The notes below the pieces were generated by a model. It did no database searches and was not told where the DNA came from. It saw nothing but the letters and a program-made list of their open reading frames with translations. Shown here piece by piece: positions 27,393 through 35,555 of a stretch of DNA of 64,000 bases. This DNA comes from Pseudomonas khavaziana. Its GTDB lineage: Bacteria > Pseudomonadota > Gammaproteobacteria > Pseudomonadales > Pseudomonadaceae. Numbering within the stretch: position 1 is the first letter of the stretch; each line of letters opens with the position of its first letter. The position numbers and the translations under genes are program-made. The stretch lies in contig NZ_JAHSTT010000001.1 of NCBI RefSeq assembly GCF_019145205.1, forward strand, positions 744,001 through 808,000. Reading direction: 5' to 3'.

Positions 27393-28151
27393 GTGCGTTT
27401 TGCCGTTCTCGGCAGCGGTAGCCAAGGGAACGGTACGCTGGTCGCCCATGACGACACGTATGTGCTGGTCGATTGTGGTTTCTCCCTGCGGGAAACCGAG
27501 CGGCGCCTGCTGCGCCTGGGGGTTCACCCCACGCAGCTGAGCGCAATTGTGGTGACCCACGAACATGCCGACCATGTGCATGGCGTGGGTTTGCTGTCTC
27601 GGCGCTACAATCTTCCGGTGTACTTGAGTCGTGGCACGTTGCGCGGGATGCGCAAACCCGTTGAACCCGCAGGCTTCCTGGCTGGTGGCGAGCAACTGCA
27701 AATCGGAGCGCTGAGCATCGATGTCATTGCAGTCGCTCACGATGCACAAGAGCCGACGCAGTATGTATTCAGTGGCGGTCAGCGGCGTTTCGGCGTGCTG
27801 ACCGACCTGGGTTCCTACTGCGCCAAGGTGCTGGACGGTTACCGGGACCTCGATGCCTTGATGATCGAATCCAATCACTGCCGAGACCTGCTGGCGCGCG
27901 GTCATTACCCCTACTTCCTCAAACAACGGGTGGGCGGCGAGCTGGGACATCTGAACAACCACCAGGCGGCGTACCTGGTGTATGAGTTGGGCTGGCAAGA
28001 CCTGCAACACCTGGTCCTGGCCCATCTGAGCAGCAAGAACAACCTGCCGACGCTTGCCCGGCAATGCTTTGTCGACACCCTTGGGTGCGACCCGGACTGG
28101 CTGCAACTGGCCGATCAAGATTCAGGGCTCGACTGGCGACACATCGCCTAG
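27393..28151 (+). CDS. MBL-fold metallohydrolase (YycJ/WalJ-like)
   Basis: The 252-residue protein starts at a GTG. It has the complete metal motif THEHADH (H56, H58, D60, H61) and later ligands in ESNHCRD and HLSSKN. The opening FAVLGSGSQGNGTLV is typical of the YycJ-like group. These are probably nucleases or phosphodiesterases, but the natural substrate is not established. It lies between bamC and purC with minimal spacing, so it belongs to the dapA-purC operon. Confidence 0.88.
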   Translation: MRFAVLGSGSQGNGTLVAHDDTYVLVDCGFSLRETERRLLRLGVHPTQLSAIVVTHEHADHVHGVGLLSRRYNLPVYLSRGTLRGMRKPVEPAGFLAGGEQLQIGALSIDVIAVAHDAQEPTQYVFSGGQRRFGVLTDLGSYCAKVLDGYRDLDALMIESNHCRDLLARGHYPYFLKQRVGGELGHLNNHQAAYLVYELGWQDLQHLVLAHLSSKNNLPTLARQCFVDTLGCDPDWLQLADQDSGLDWRHIA

Positions 28152-28178
28152 CCCACCTTACTCAAAGCGGAGCCCATC

Positions 28179-28892
28179 ATGGAAAAACGTGAAGAACTCT
28201 ACCGCGGCAAAGCCAAGTCGGTGTACAAGACCGACGACGCCAACCGCCTGATCCTGCTGTTTCGCAACGACACCTCGGCGTTCGACGGCAAGCGCATCGA
28301 ACAGCTTGATCGCAAAGGCATGGTGAACAACAAGTTCAACGCCTTCATCATGCAGAAACTCGAAGCGGCCGGCATCCCGACCCAATTCGACAAACTGCTG
28401 GGCGACAACGAGTGCCTGGTCAAGAAGCTCGATATGATCCCGGTGGAATGCGTCGTGCGTAACTACGCCGCCGGCAGCCTGGTCAAGCGCCTGGGTGTGG
28501 AAGAGGGCCTCAAGCTCAACCCTTACACGTTCGAGCTGTTCCTGAAGGACGACGCCAAGGGCGACCCGTTCATCAACGAATCCCACGTTGTGGCGTTCGG
28601 TTGGGGCACCGCTGAACAACTGGCGCGCATGAAAGAGTTGTCCCTCAAGGTCAACGACGTGCTGAGCAAGCTGTTCGACGACGCCGGCCTGTTGCTGGTG
28701 GACTTCAAGCTCGAATTCGGCGTGTTCCACGACGGCTCCATCGTCCTGGGCGACGAGTTCAGCCCGGACGGCTGCCGCCTGTGGGACAAGGACACCAAGA
28801 AGAAGATGGACAAAGACCGCTTCCGCCAGGGCCTCGGTGACGTGATCGAAGCCTACGAAGAAGTCGCCAATCGCCTTGGTGTACCGCTGTAA
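28179..28892 (+). CDS. purC: SAICAR synthetase (phosphoribosylaminoimidazole-succinocarboxamide synthase)
   Basis: The 237-residue enzyme ligates aspartate to CAIR in purine synthesis. It begins [15 protein letters not shown], with the RGKAK nucleotide loop, and has the signature [18 protein letters not shown]. Length and sequence are standard. It lies 27 bases after the MBL gene with a GGAG site. Confidence 0.98.
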   Translation: MEKREELYRGKAKSVYKTDDANRLILLFRNDTSAFDGKRIEQLDRKGMVNNKFNAFIMQKLEAAGIPTQFDKLLGDNECLVKKLDMIPVECVVRNYAAGSLVKRLGVEEGLKLNPYTFELFLKDDAKGDPFINESHVVAFGWGTAEQLARMKELSLKVNDVLSKLFDDAGLLLVDFKLEFGVFHDGSIVLGDEFSPDGCRLWDKDTKKKMDKDRFRQGLGDVIEAYEEVANRLGVPL

Positions 28893-28975
28893 TCGACGCA
28901 AGCATCTGATAGCACGGAAAAAAATCACCTTTGGGGTTTGCTTCCGCGAAACACACTGTTATGATGCGCGCCGTT

Positions 28976-29065
28976 GGAGAGATGCCAGAGTGGCCGAATG
29001 GGACGGATTCGAAATCCGTTGTACCTTCACCGGTACCTAGGGTTCGAATCCCTATCTCTCCGCCA
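28976..29065 (+). tRNA. tRNA-Ser (anticodon CGA)
   Basis: The 90-nt gene has acceptor stem GGAGAGA/TCTCTCC, a CGA anticodon at 29010-29012, the long variable arm typical of serine tRNAs, a GGTTCGAATCC T-arm and an encoded CCA. A terminator follows. Confidence 0.98.
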
Positions 29066-29081
29066 TTATTTATAAACAGAA

Positions 29082-29119
29082 ACCCCCAATAACTTAAAGG
29101 TTGTTGGGGGTTTTTGTTT
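29082..29119 (+). terminator. Terminator of the tRNA-Ser transcript
   Basis: A 12-bp stem (29082-29093 with 29100-29111, one G-T pair) is followed by TTTTGTTTTTG. Confidence 0.92.
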
Positions 29120-29186
29120 TTGTAGCAGAAATGCTCAGGTGAATTCTGCTACGGTCGTGATTACCTGATGACAATGCGGGTCAATC

Positions 29187-29582
29187 ATGAATTTTGAAAA
29201 AGTGCTCACGCATTTGCAGGCTAACCTTCCAGGTCTTTTGGCAGTGTACGTCTTTGGCAGCCAGGCGACGGGCGAGGCAAATGCCGACAGCGATCTTGAC
29301 TTGGCTGTGCTGATTGAGGGAAGCATTGACCCACTGCAACTGTGGCGCCTATGCGGGGAATTAGCGGATATCGTCAAGGTCCCCGTCGATTTGCTGGACT
29401 TACGCGCGGCCTCGACGGTCATGCAATACCAAGTCATAACCACAGGGCGCCGCCTCTGGAGCAAGGACAGTCAGGCGGGTATCTTCGAGAGCTACATACT
29501 CAGCGAGAAAACTGCATTGGATTGCGCCAGGGCAGAGCTGCTAGTCGACATTCAAAAGGATGGAACGGTATATGGCCGATGA
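29187..29582 (+). CDS. mntA: MntA-type minimal nucleotidyltransferase antitoxin (type VII TA)
   Basis: The 131-residue protein has the canonical GSX10DXD motif (G24-S25, D36, D38). MntA antitoxins transfer AMP to a tyrosine of the partner HEPN toxin and thereby neutralise it. The 11-base overlap with the HEPN gene downstream is diagnostic of this pair. It lies just after tRNA-Ser and its terminator. Confidence 0.92.
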   Translation: MNFEKVLTHLQANLPGLLAVYVFGSQATGEANADSDLDLAVLIEGSIDPLQLWRLCGELADIVKVPVDLLDLRAASTVMQYQVITTGRRLWSKDSQAGIFESYILSEKTALDCARAELLVDIQKDGTVYGR

Positions 29583-29991
29583 TGTACTCATCAACAAGGC
29601 TGCCAGTATTGAGCGTTGCGTTGCTCGTGCTCGGGAGGAGTACGAAAAGGATCCAGCCAGTTTTGCCACTGACTTCACCCGTCAAGATGCGGCCATTCTC
29701 AATATTCAGCGTGCCTGCGAGGCGGCTCTGGACATGGGTCAACATCTGATTCGTCGTGAGCGCCTCGGTGTCCCCCAAAGTGCTCGTGACGTGTTTGAGC
29801 TGCTGGCGCAGGGAGGATGGGTGAATCCTTCCTTACTGACTAACCTGAAAAACATGGTCGGTTTCCGCAATATCGCGGTGCATGAGTATCAGACGCTTCA
29901 GTTGCCTATTGCCGTTGCGATCATCACCAAACATTTGGGCGATTTCCTGGCATTCAGTGCACATGTCTTGACTAAGGACGCAGGCCCGTGA
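29572..29991 (+). CDS. hepT: HepT-type HEPN ribonuclease toxin (DUF86 family)
   Basis: The 139-residue all-helical protein carries the RX4HXY motif (R99, H104, Y106 in RNIAVHEY). Arg and His are catalytic for RNA cleavage, and the Tyr is the residue adenylylated by MntA. The start at 29572 lies inside the end of mntA. An in-frame extension to 29560 is possible but has no ribosome binding site of its own. Confidence 0.91.
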   Translation: MADDVLINKAASIERCVARAREEYEKDPASFATDFTRQDAAILNIQRACEAALDMGQHLIRRERLGVPQSARDVFELLAQGGWVNPSLLTNLKNMVGFRNIAVHEYQTLQLPIAVAIITKHLGDFLAFSAHVLTKDAGP

Positions 29992-30023
29992 GCCGATTCA
30001 AATGGCCCGCGGTAAAATCAAGG

Positions 30024-30215
30024 CTACAGGTCGTCTAGAGAAACCTTCACTCGCTGAGCAGACGCCTGGCGCTCACGTACGGTCGCTATCAACGCTTCAT
30101 CCTCTTTTGCCGGGCGCTTTTTGTCCGATTCTTTTACCGTTTCCCTTGGTCTTTTCTTCGCCTCTTGCTCGGTTACGTATTCACCTGTGACCGCATCGCG
30201 ATATCTCGTTGGCAT
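30024..30215 (-). CDS. Small charged protein of unknown function
   Basis: The 63-residue protein is highly hydrophilic and begins MPTRYRDAVTGEYVTEQEA. A Lys/Glu/Arg-rich middle follows. AAGGAT precedes the ATG at 30215. From memory, similar short proteins with this opening are widespread in Pseudomonas, sometimes mislabelled as multidrug transporter, which this soluble peptide cannot be. Its function is unknown. It converges on hepT. Confidence 0.65.
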   Translation of the reverse strand: MPTRYRDAVTGEYVTEQEAKKRPRETVKESDKKRPAKEDEALIATVRERQASAQRVKVSLDDL

Positions 30216-30627
30216 ATCAGCATCCTTGACAGTATGTCGCCACGGCGGCGACCTTTTTGAGGCTAGCTTGCAGGCTTGTGCACACAAGCTTCCTCGCCGG
30301 AATTCTGGTTACCAAGCTTTTCCGAAACAGGTGCTTACGTTGTGCCGGTTCGACAGTTTTCCAGCAGGGTTGCGTTGACTGGGGCAGGACGCTAACCTTT
30401 CGCCGTCGCCCTAATGGCGACCGGTTTTGACAGACTGATTTACAGGTGTACGACCTCCATGCGATTACAGGCTCTTCTGCTGTGACGTCGTTTTATGGCG
30501 GCTGTGCGTGGGGCATCTTCGGGTGCGCCGGGTCCTGTATACCGGTCTGTCAACCCGCGCATAGCTGCCACCTGATTCTGTTTGACAGCGGGATGTGGCA
30601 GCTCCCATTGCATACAGGAGCTACACA
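30216..30627. other. Structured non-coding leader region upstream of a small DUF6124-like gene
   Basis: These 412 bases have no convincing gene. They contain a perfect GTCGCC/GGCGAC hairpin at 30405-30421 and a 9-bp inverted repeat at 30563-30603 close to the next start codon. The 62-residue frame on the minus strand (30440-30628) mirrors these hairpins and is not protein-like. Confidence 0.55.
30563..30603 (+). promoter_or_regulatory. Long-range hairpin in the leader of the DUF6124-like gene
   Basis: AGCTGCCAC (30563-30571) pairs perfectly with GTGGCAGCT (30595-30603) across a 23-base loop. It ends 25 bases before the ATG and 12 bases before the AGGAG ribosome binding site. It could act as a translational or regulator-binding structure. 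Its role is inference. Confidence 0.5.
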
Positions 30628-30879
30628 ATGAGCAATCTCGATTCTGACTCCGAATTTTCCCCTCGGAAAATCTTCCATGTAGGTGCAGATGTCGGCACCG
30701 AAGAAGCCCTCACCAACGCTACCGAAATCCTTTCATCCGCCCTGCAAACCGCCTATCAATGCGCCGAAGATCCTGACAGCACGCAGTCGCCCGTGATCAT
30801 GGCCCTGGCTCAATTGATCGAAAACGCGCAAATGCTGGTGGATGCCGTCCTCGAGCGTGATTTCCCCACGGCCAAATAA
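30628..30879 (+). CDS. Small DUF6124/DUF3077-like protein
   Basis: The 83-residue acidic helical protein has the pattern F-x-V-G-x-D-x-GTEEALTNATEIL, followed by QLIENAQMLVDAVLE. This resembles a Pseudomonas-specific family of small proteins of unknown function present in many copies per genome. ACAGGAG precedes the ATG at 30628. A strong terminator follows, so it is a stand-alone unit with a long structured leader. Confidence 0.75.
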   Translation: MSNLDSDSEFSPRKIFHVGADVGTEEALTNATEILSSALQTAYQCAEDPDSTQSPVIMALAQLIENAQMLVDAVLERDFPTAK

Positions 30880-30904
30880 GTACCTGCTCCCTGAAACGAA
30901 AAAA

Positions 30905-30937
30905 GCCTGCTGAACTCAATGCTCAGCAGGCTTTTTT
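30905..30937. terminator. Bidirectional terminator
   Basis: A 9-bp stem GCCTGCTGA/TCAGCAGGC (30905-30913 with 30923-30931) is flanked by A6 and T6. It separates the DUF6124-like gene from the convergent MFS gene. Confidence 0.94.
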
Positions 30938-30952
30938 GCGCATCTAACCCGG

Positions 30953-32179
30953 TCAGGCAGGCTGCGCCACCAGGCTATTGCTGACCTTGCGCCCCAATAC
31001 CAGCACGGTCGCAAACCCGAACCCCACCAACACCGTGGCCAGGCTCAACAACACCGAGCTGCCCATCTGGTCGACGATGCGCCCGCCAAAGAACGAGCCC
31101 AGGGCAATGATCACCTGAAACAGCGCCACAAACAGTGGCATGCCGCGTTCGACATCCTTGGGGGCCACGACAAACATCCAGATGCTGGCGCAAGCCGGGA
31201 AGGCGCCGAAGGCGAAACCCCAGAGTGCGATCAGCATCGAGGCGCCTGTCAGGCCGGTGGCGAAGTAGGGGAACAGTGCGGTGCTGGTACCGATCATCAA
31301 CGCAACCAGCAGCAGGGTGTGACGTACGCTGCGGTTGGCGGCGAAACCGGCAAAGATATTGCCCATTACCCCGGCCACACCGTAGAGCAGCAGCAATGAA
31401 CCAATTGTCGGGCCGTCAAAGCCGGAGCTGTTTTTGAAGAAGGGCGCGACATAGGTATACGCAGCAAAGTGCGCCAAGCCGATGAGCAACACTGCGATCA
31501 AGCCGACTCGCGCCTGTGGGTTGATAAACAACGCGGGCAGGTCACGGATCTCAATGGCCTTTTCCGGGGTGAGTCGCGGCAGCAGAAAAATCTGCGCCAG
31601 CAGCACCGGTATGCCCACCAACGCCGTGACCAGGAAGGTCATGCGCCAGCCCATCAGGCCGCTGAGCCAGGTACCCACAGGCACGCCCAGAACGGTGGCC
31701 AGGGTCACGCCCATCATGATGATCGACGTGGCTTTCGCAACCCCAACGCCTTTGGGCGCTAGCCGCCCGCTGAGGGCAATGGCCGTGGCCCAGAAGCCGC
31801 CGATGCTGATGCCGAGCAATACGCGGCCGAACAGCAGCAGGCTGAAATCGGTGGCGAAGGCCACCACCGAGTTGGCGATGATCATCACCAGTGTCAGGCC
31901 AATCAGCAGATAGCGACGGTCCATGGCGCCAATGCTGACCGACAGAAACGGCGCGGCGAGAGCGGCCATGATGCCGGGCAATGTGACCATCAATCCGGCG
32001 TGACCGGCACTGATGCCCAGGTCGCTGGCGACGTCGTTGAGTACGCCCACCGGCAGGAATTCACTGGTCACCAGGGCGAAGGCACCCACGGCGACTGAAA
32101 GAATCGCCAGCCACTGCTGTTTGACGCTTTGTTGATTATGTTCGGGAAGCCCGCTAGGGGCCTGGCTCGCGCTTGGCAT
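30953..32179 (-). CDS. MFS transporter, DHA1 family (sugar/nucleoside efflux type)
   Basis: The 408-residue protein has 12 membrane helices. The opening includes SEFLPVGVLNDVASDLGIS, the hallmark of the AraJ/NepI/SotB-like DHA1 subgroup. Members export sugars, purine ribonucleosides or drugs, and no substrate can be assigned here. The ATG at 32179 is chosen because the upstream in-frame extension to 32260 is not part of the fold. The ribosome binding site is weak. Confidence 0.87.
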   Translation of the reverse strand: MPSASQAPSGLPEHNQQSVKQQWLAILSVAVGAFALVTSEFLPVGVLNDVASDLGISAGHAGLMVTLPGIMAALAAPFLSVSIGAMDRRYLLIGLTLVMIIANSVVAFATDFSLLLFGRVLLGISIGGFWATAIALSGRLAPKGVGVAKATSIIMMGVTLATVLGVPVGTWLSGLMGWRMTFLVTALVGIPVLLAQIFLLPRLTPEKAIEIRDLPALFINPQARVGLIAVLLIGLAHFAAYTYVAPFFKNSSGFDGPTIGSLLLLYGVAGVMGNIFAGFAANRSVRHTLLLVALMIGTSTALFPYFATGLTGASMLIALWGFAFGAFPACASIWMFVVAPKDVERGMPLFVALFQVIIALGSFFGGRIVDQMGSSVLLSLATVLVGFGFATVLVLGRKVSNSLVAQPA

Positions 32180-32343
32180 GGGATTGGGTTCCGGGAGGAA
32201 TATCGCCTGAAGCCAGGCGAGGAGGGAATTTGGAGCGATTATAGGAATCAGTGGCGGCAATCGTTCAGGCGCTCGTTTCGATAGTAATCATCAGTGCTAT
32301 CGATGTGAGATTTTAAAAAGCCTTAAATCTGCCGCACAAACGA

Positions 32344-32376
32344 AAAAGCCCGTCGCTGAGTCAGCTCCGAGCTTTT
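32344..32376. terminator. Terminator of the HigA/RelE-like module
   Basis: A 9-bp stem with one mismatch (32344-32352 with 32368-32376) has A's on one side and T's on the other. It lies 43 bases beyond the stop of the minus-strand antitoxin gene. Confidence 0.6.
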
Positions 32377-32418
32377 CCGGTTATGACGATGGTTAAGGCG
32401 CAGCGGTGGAGTCTTATT

Positions 32419-32706
32419 TTAGCTAGCCAACGCATTCAGTACATGGACTGGGTCATTATGGATAGCTTTCAACAATGCCTTTGCTGGTCCGGTAGGTTCA
32501 CGACGACCCTGCTCCCAGTTACGTAATGTGCCAAGTTGCACATCAATCAGCGCTGCGAATTTAGCCTGGGTCAGCCCTGTCGCCTTGCGGATCTCTTTGA
32601 CTCGCATTGAATCAACATGGAATTCACGAGAAGGTTCGCGTTCTCCGCGCAGGATCTCGTTCATCTCTTGAACGCTTTCCATCAGTTCATTAAAAAATCT
32701 GCTCAT
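32419..32706 (-). CDS. Antitoxin of HigA/NadS type (HTH_3)
   Basis: The 95-residue protein has a C-terminal Cro/CI-type helix-turn-helix: TGLTQAKFAALIDVQLGTL with a recognition helix ending RNWEQGRREP. This is the form seen in NadS-like partners of RelE-type toxins. It is the second gene of a two-gene unit, two bases after the toxin. This toxin-first order is typical of HigBA-like systems. Confidence 0.87.
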   Translation of the reverse strand: MSRFFNELMESVQEMNEILRGEREPSREFHVDSMRVKEIRKATGLTQAKFAALIDVQLGTLRNWEQGRREPTGPAKALLKAIHNDPVHVLNALAS

Positions 32707-32708
32707 AG

Positions 32709-33023
32709 CTATCTCCAGTGCTCAATCGCAGCCTTCAGTGACTTGCGCTCGTCGGCAGTCAAGTCCTGCTGTTCATTTTTGGGATAGATCATCAGTAGAA
32801 CAATCTGTGATGCCGAGACGAAGTGGTAATAGATCACCCGCGCCCCGCCTCGTTTGCCATGGCCCTTGGCTGCTACTCGTATCTTGCGAACTCCACCCGT
32901 ACCCTCGATTACATCGCCAGCAGAAGGGTTGACTACCAACACGTTCTGAAGAGCCGTGTAGGCATCCTCGTCGATCAATTCTTTAACGCGACGGGTGAAG
33001 ACTGACGTCTCTATGAAAATCAT
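32709..33023 (-). CDS. RelE/HigB-type mRNA interferase toxin
   Basis: The 104-residue protein has the RelE fold pattern, with VIEGTGGVRKIRVA, a basic GKRGGARVIYY strand and a C-terminal MIYPKNEQQDL segment. It is the toxin of a type II pair with the HTH protein that follows. RelE-like toxins cleave mRNA on the ribosome. Confidence 0.87.
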   Translation of the reverse strand: MIFIETSVFTRRVKELIDEDAYTALQNVLVVNPSAGDVIEGTGGVRKIRVAAKGHGKRGGARVIYYHFVSASQIVLLMIYPKNEQQDLTADERKSLKAAIEHWR

Positions 33024-33128
33024 CGCTAATGTACGCCATTGGCTTAGTTGACTGCAATCCTAGCCGTGCGTGCTTCGACGTGCATCCAGTGAGTTGTAAC
33101 TGCTTTTTGACACGCAGGATGTGGCCAA

Positions 33129-34070
33129 TTATACGTCGGCCAACCGCCCCAAAAGACACTCAATAAACACCCCCTCCGCCCGGCTCATCTTCTGCTCCCG
33201 GTTCCACAGCAGATGAATATCCACATCCGCAATCCCCTCATCCGGCGGCAACCGCCACAGCAGCCCGTTCTTCACATCGTCCGCCACCACATGAATGGGC
33301 AAACACCCCAAGCCAAACCCGGCAATCACCAAACGCCGCACTTCTTCCAGGCTGGAAGATGACGCCACGATCCTCCCACCGAACCCTTGCTGATCACGGA
33401 AAATCGTCAGCGGCGAGAGCATTCCGCCAATCTGGTCGCTGGTAAAACTCACGAAGTTTTCCGACTGCAAATCCCCCTCGGCCAGGCCTTTGCGCCCAAA
33501 CAATCGATGGTGTTTTCCGCAGAAAAAAGCGTAACGCTGACGCAAAAAGAGGTGCTGTTCCAGGCGCGGTTGCGGCCGACGATTGAGACTGAGCCCAAGG
33601 GTCGCGGTTTTTTCCAGCAGGGCGGCGACGATGTCGGAGCTGCGCATCACTTCGACTTCCAGATCGACCCGCGGATGTTCACGATGAAAGCCTGCGAGAA
33701 AGTCATCGAAGGTGTCGGAATTAATCCGGCTGATCATCAGCAAGCGCACCTTGCCGATCACTTCATCACCGGGCTTTTGCACGGCGTTGCTCATCTGCGA
33801 CACCTGGCCGTACATCTCGCCGGCGATCGCGAAGATCTGTTCACCGGCCTCGGTGAGCACGAAGCGCGGGCCACGGCGCACGATGAGCTGGCAGTCGAGT
33901 TGCTCTTCCAGACGCTTGAGCGCCTGGCTGATGGCCGGTTGCGTCAGGTGCAGGCGCGCGGCGGCGCGGCTGATGCTCAGTTCCTGGCCGATCACGCGGA
34001 AGGTGCGCAGCAGGTTCCAGTCCAGACGGTCGTTGAGCAGCGGATGAATATCGCGACGGGATTGGGACAT
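33129..34070 (-). CDS. LysR-family regulator of the adjacent transporter/amidohydrolase operon
   Basis: The 313-residue protein has an N-terminal winged helix (WNLLRTFRVIGQELSISRAA, then HLTQPAISQALKRLEEQ) and a C-terminal effector-binding domain. It is divergent from the MFS-hydrolase-deacetylase genes, 157 bases away, which is the classic LysR arrangement. The ATG at 34070 is chosen because the in-frame extension to 34289 runs into the promoter and neighbour gene. Confidence 0.9.
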   Translation of the reverse strand: MSQSRRDIHPLLNDRLDWNLLRTFRVIGQELSISRAAARLHLTQPAISQALKRLEEQLDCQLIVRRGPRFVLTEAGEQIFAIAGEMYGQVSQMSNAVQKPGDEVIGKVRLLMISRINSDTFDDFLAGFHREHPRVDLEVEVMRSSDIVAALLEKTATLGLSLNRRPQPRLEQHLFLRQRYAFFCGKHHRLFGRKGLAEGDLQSENFVSFTSDQIGGMLSPLTIFRDQQGFGGRIVASSSSLEEVRRLVIAGFGLGCLPIHVVADDVKNGLLWRLPPDEGIADVDIHLLWNREQKMSRAEGVFIECLLGRLADV

Positions 34071-34227
34071 GGCATCGCTCGATAATAAGCAGGATTTATA
34101 ATCAAGATAATAAATAGAAAATTGACTAATCATAGCCCGGAGCCGAAAAATCGGGCTTAACAAGCGCCACCAGAGCGCACCGGTTCGACCTTCTCCTGCC
34201 AAAAAAATAACCAAAGGAGCCAGCCCC

Positions 34228-35544
34228 ATGAAGCCTTCCGCTTCGCCGCAGCCTCGCCGTGCCGCGGCCGCCGCTTTTATCGGCACCATGATCGAGTGGT
34301 ACGACTTTTACATCTATGCCACCGCTGCGGCGCTGGTGTTCGGTCAGCTGTTTTTCCCATCCGACGATAAGCTGTTCAGCACCATGGCTGCGTTCGGCAC
34401 TTTCGCCGTAGGCTTTTTCGCCCGGCCATTGGGCGGCATCGTGTTCGGCCATATCGGTGACCGTATCGGCCGCAAGAAATCCCTGGTGATTACCCTGGTC
34501 ATGATGGGCGTGGTCACGGTGTGCATTGGCCTGTTGCCGACCTACGCACAGATCGGTGCTGCCGCGCCGGTGCTGCTGATACTGCTGCGGGTAGTGCAGG
34601 GCATTGCGGTCGGTGGCGAGTGGGGCGGGGCGGTGTTGATGGCTGGCGAGCATGCGCCAAAGGGGCGGCGTAATTTCTTTGCGTCCTTCGCGCAGTTGGG
34701 TAGCCCGGCGGGTTTGATCCTTTCCCTGCTGGCGTTCAGTGCGGTGACCCGTTTGCCCGAAGAAGACCTGCTCAGTTGGGGCTGGCGCCTGCCCTTTCTA
34801 GCCAGTGCCTTGTTGTTGGTCGTTGGCCTGGCGATTCGCTTGGGTGTGAACGAGTCGCCGGAGTTCCTCGAAGACAAAGCCCTGGCGGAAAAAGCGCGGG
34901 CGATCAAGAAGGACCAAGCCCCCGTGCTGGAAGTGCTGAAAACCGCTTGGCGCCCACTGTTGTTGTGCATTGGCGCCAACACGTTGGGGATTGCCGGCGT
35001 GTATTTCACCAACACCTTCATGATTGCCTACAGCACTCAGCAACTGAACCTGCCGCGCTCGCTGATTCTGGAATGCCTGTTCTTCGTCGCCATTATTCAA
35101 TTCTGCGTTCAGCCACTGGCCGCCTGGGTGGCGGAGAAGGTCGGCGCTACGCGGTTTCTGTGCGCCATGTGCGTGCTGGCAATGGCCTCGCCGTACCCGA
35201 TGTTCGTATTGGTCAGCAGCGGCCAGGCGCTTTTGATCATCCTCGGCATTGCCCTGGCGGTGGTGTGCATGGCGTCGTTCTACGCCGTCATTGCAGGTTT
35301 TGTCAGCGGCTTGTTTGAAACGCGCGTGCGCTACACCGCGATCTCCCTGGCTTATCAGGTATGCGGTGCGTTGGCCGGTGGCCTGACACCGTTGATCGGC
35401 ACCTGGCTGGCCCATCAGTACCAAGGTCAATGGTGGCCGATGGCAGTGTTTTACAGCGTGATCGCGGCGGTCTCGTTGGTGTGCGTGCTGGCCTTGTCCC
35501 GCCGCCATGCTACGGCCCACCGCCTGGAAATGGCACACAGTTGA
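34228..35544 (+). CDS. MFS transporter of the metabolite:H+ symporter (MHS) family
   Basis: The 438-residue protein has 12 membrane helices. It carries the MHS signatures GTMIEWYDFYIYATAAAL in helix 1, GHIGDRIGRKKSLV after helix 2, and GGEWGGAVLMAGEHAP in helix 4-5. It resembles shikimate and dicarboxylate symporters. AAAGGAG precedes the ATG. It is first in an operon with an M20 hydrolase and a deacetylase-like enzyme, and so probably imports their substrate. Confidence 0.92.
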   Translation: MKPSASPQPRRAAAAAFIGTMIEWYDFYIYATAAALVFGQLFFPSDDKLFSTMAAFGTFAVGFFARPLGGIVFGHIGDRIGRKKSLVITLVMMGVVTVCIGLLPTYAQIGAAAPVLLILLRVVQGIAVGGEWGGAVLMAGEHAPKGRRNFFASFAQLGSPAGLILSLLAFSAVTRLPEEDLLSWGWRLPFLASALLLVVGLAIRLGVNESPEFLEDKALAEKARAIKKDQAPVLEVLKTAWRPLLLCIGANTLGIAGVYFTNTFMIAYSTQQLNLPRSLILECLFFVAIIQFCVQPLAAWVAEKVGATRFLCAMCVLAMASPYPMFVLVSSGQALLIILGIALAVVCMASFYAVIAGFVSGLFETRVRYTAISLAYQVCGALAGGLTPLIGTWLAHQYQGQWWPMAVFYSVIAAVSLVCVLALSRRHATAHRLEMAHS

Positions 35545-35555
35545 GGAAGTCAGCA

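Noticed and set aside
30440..30628. 62-residue minus-strand frame in the leader of the DUF6124-like gene
   Set aside because: It is formed across the leader hairpins, overlaps the ribosome binding site region of the plus gene and has no start signal.
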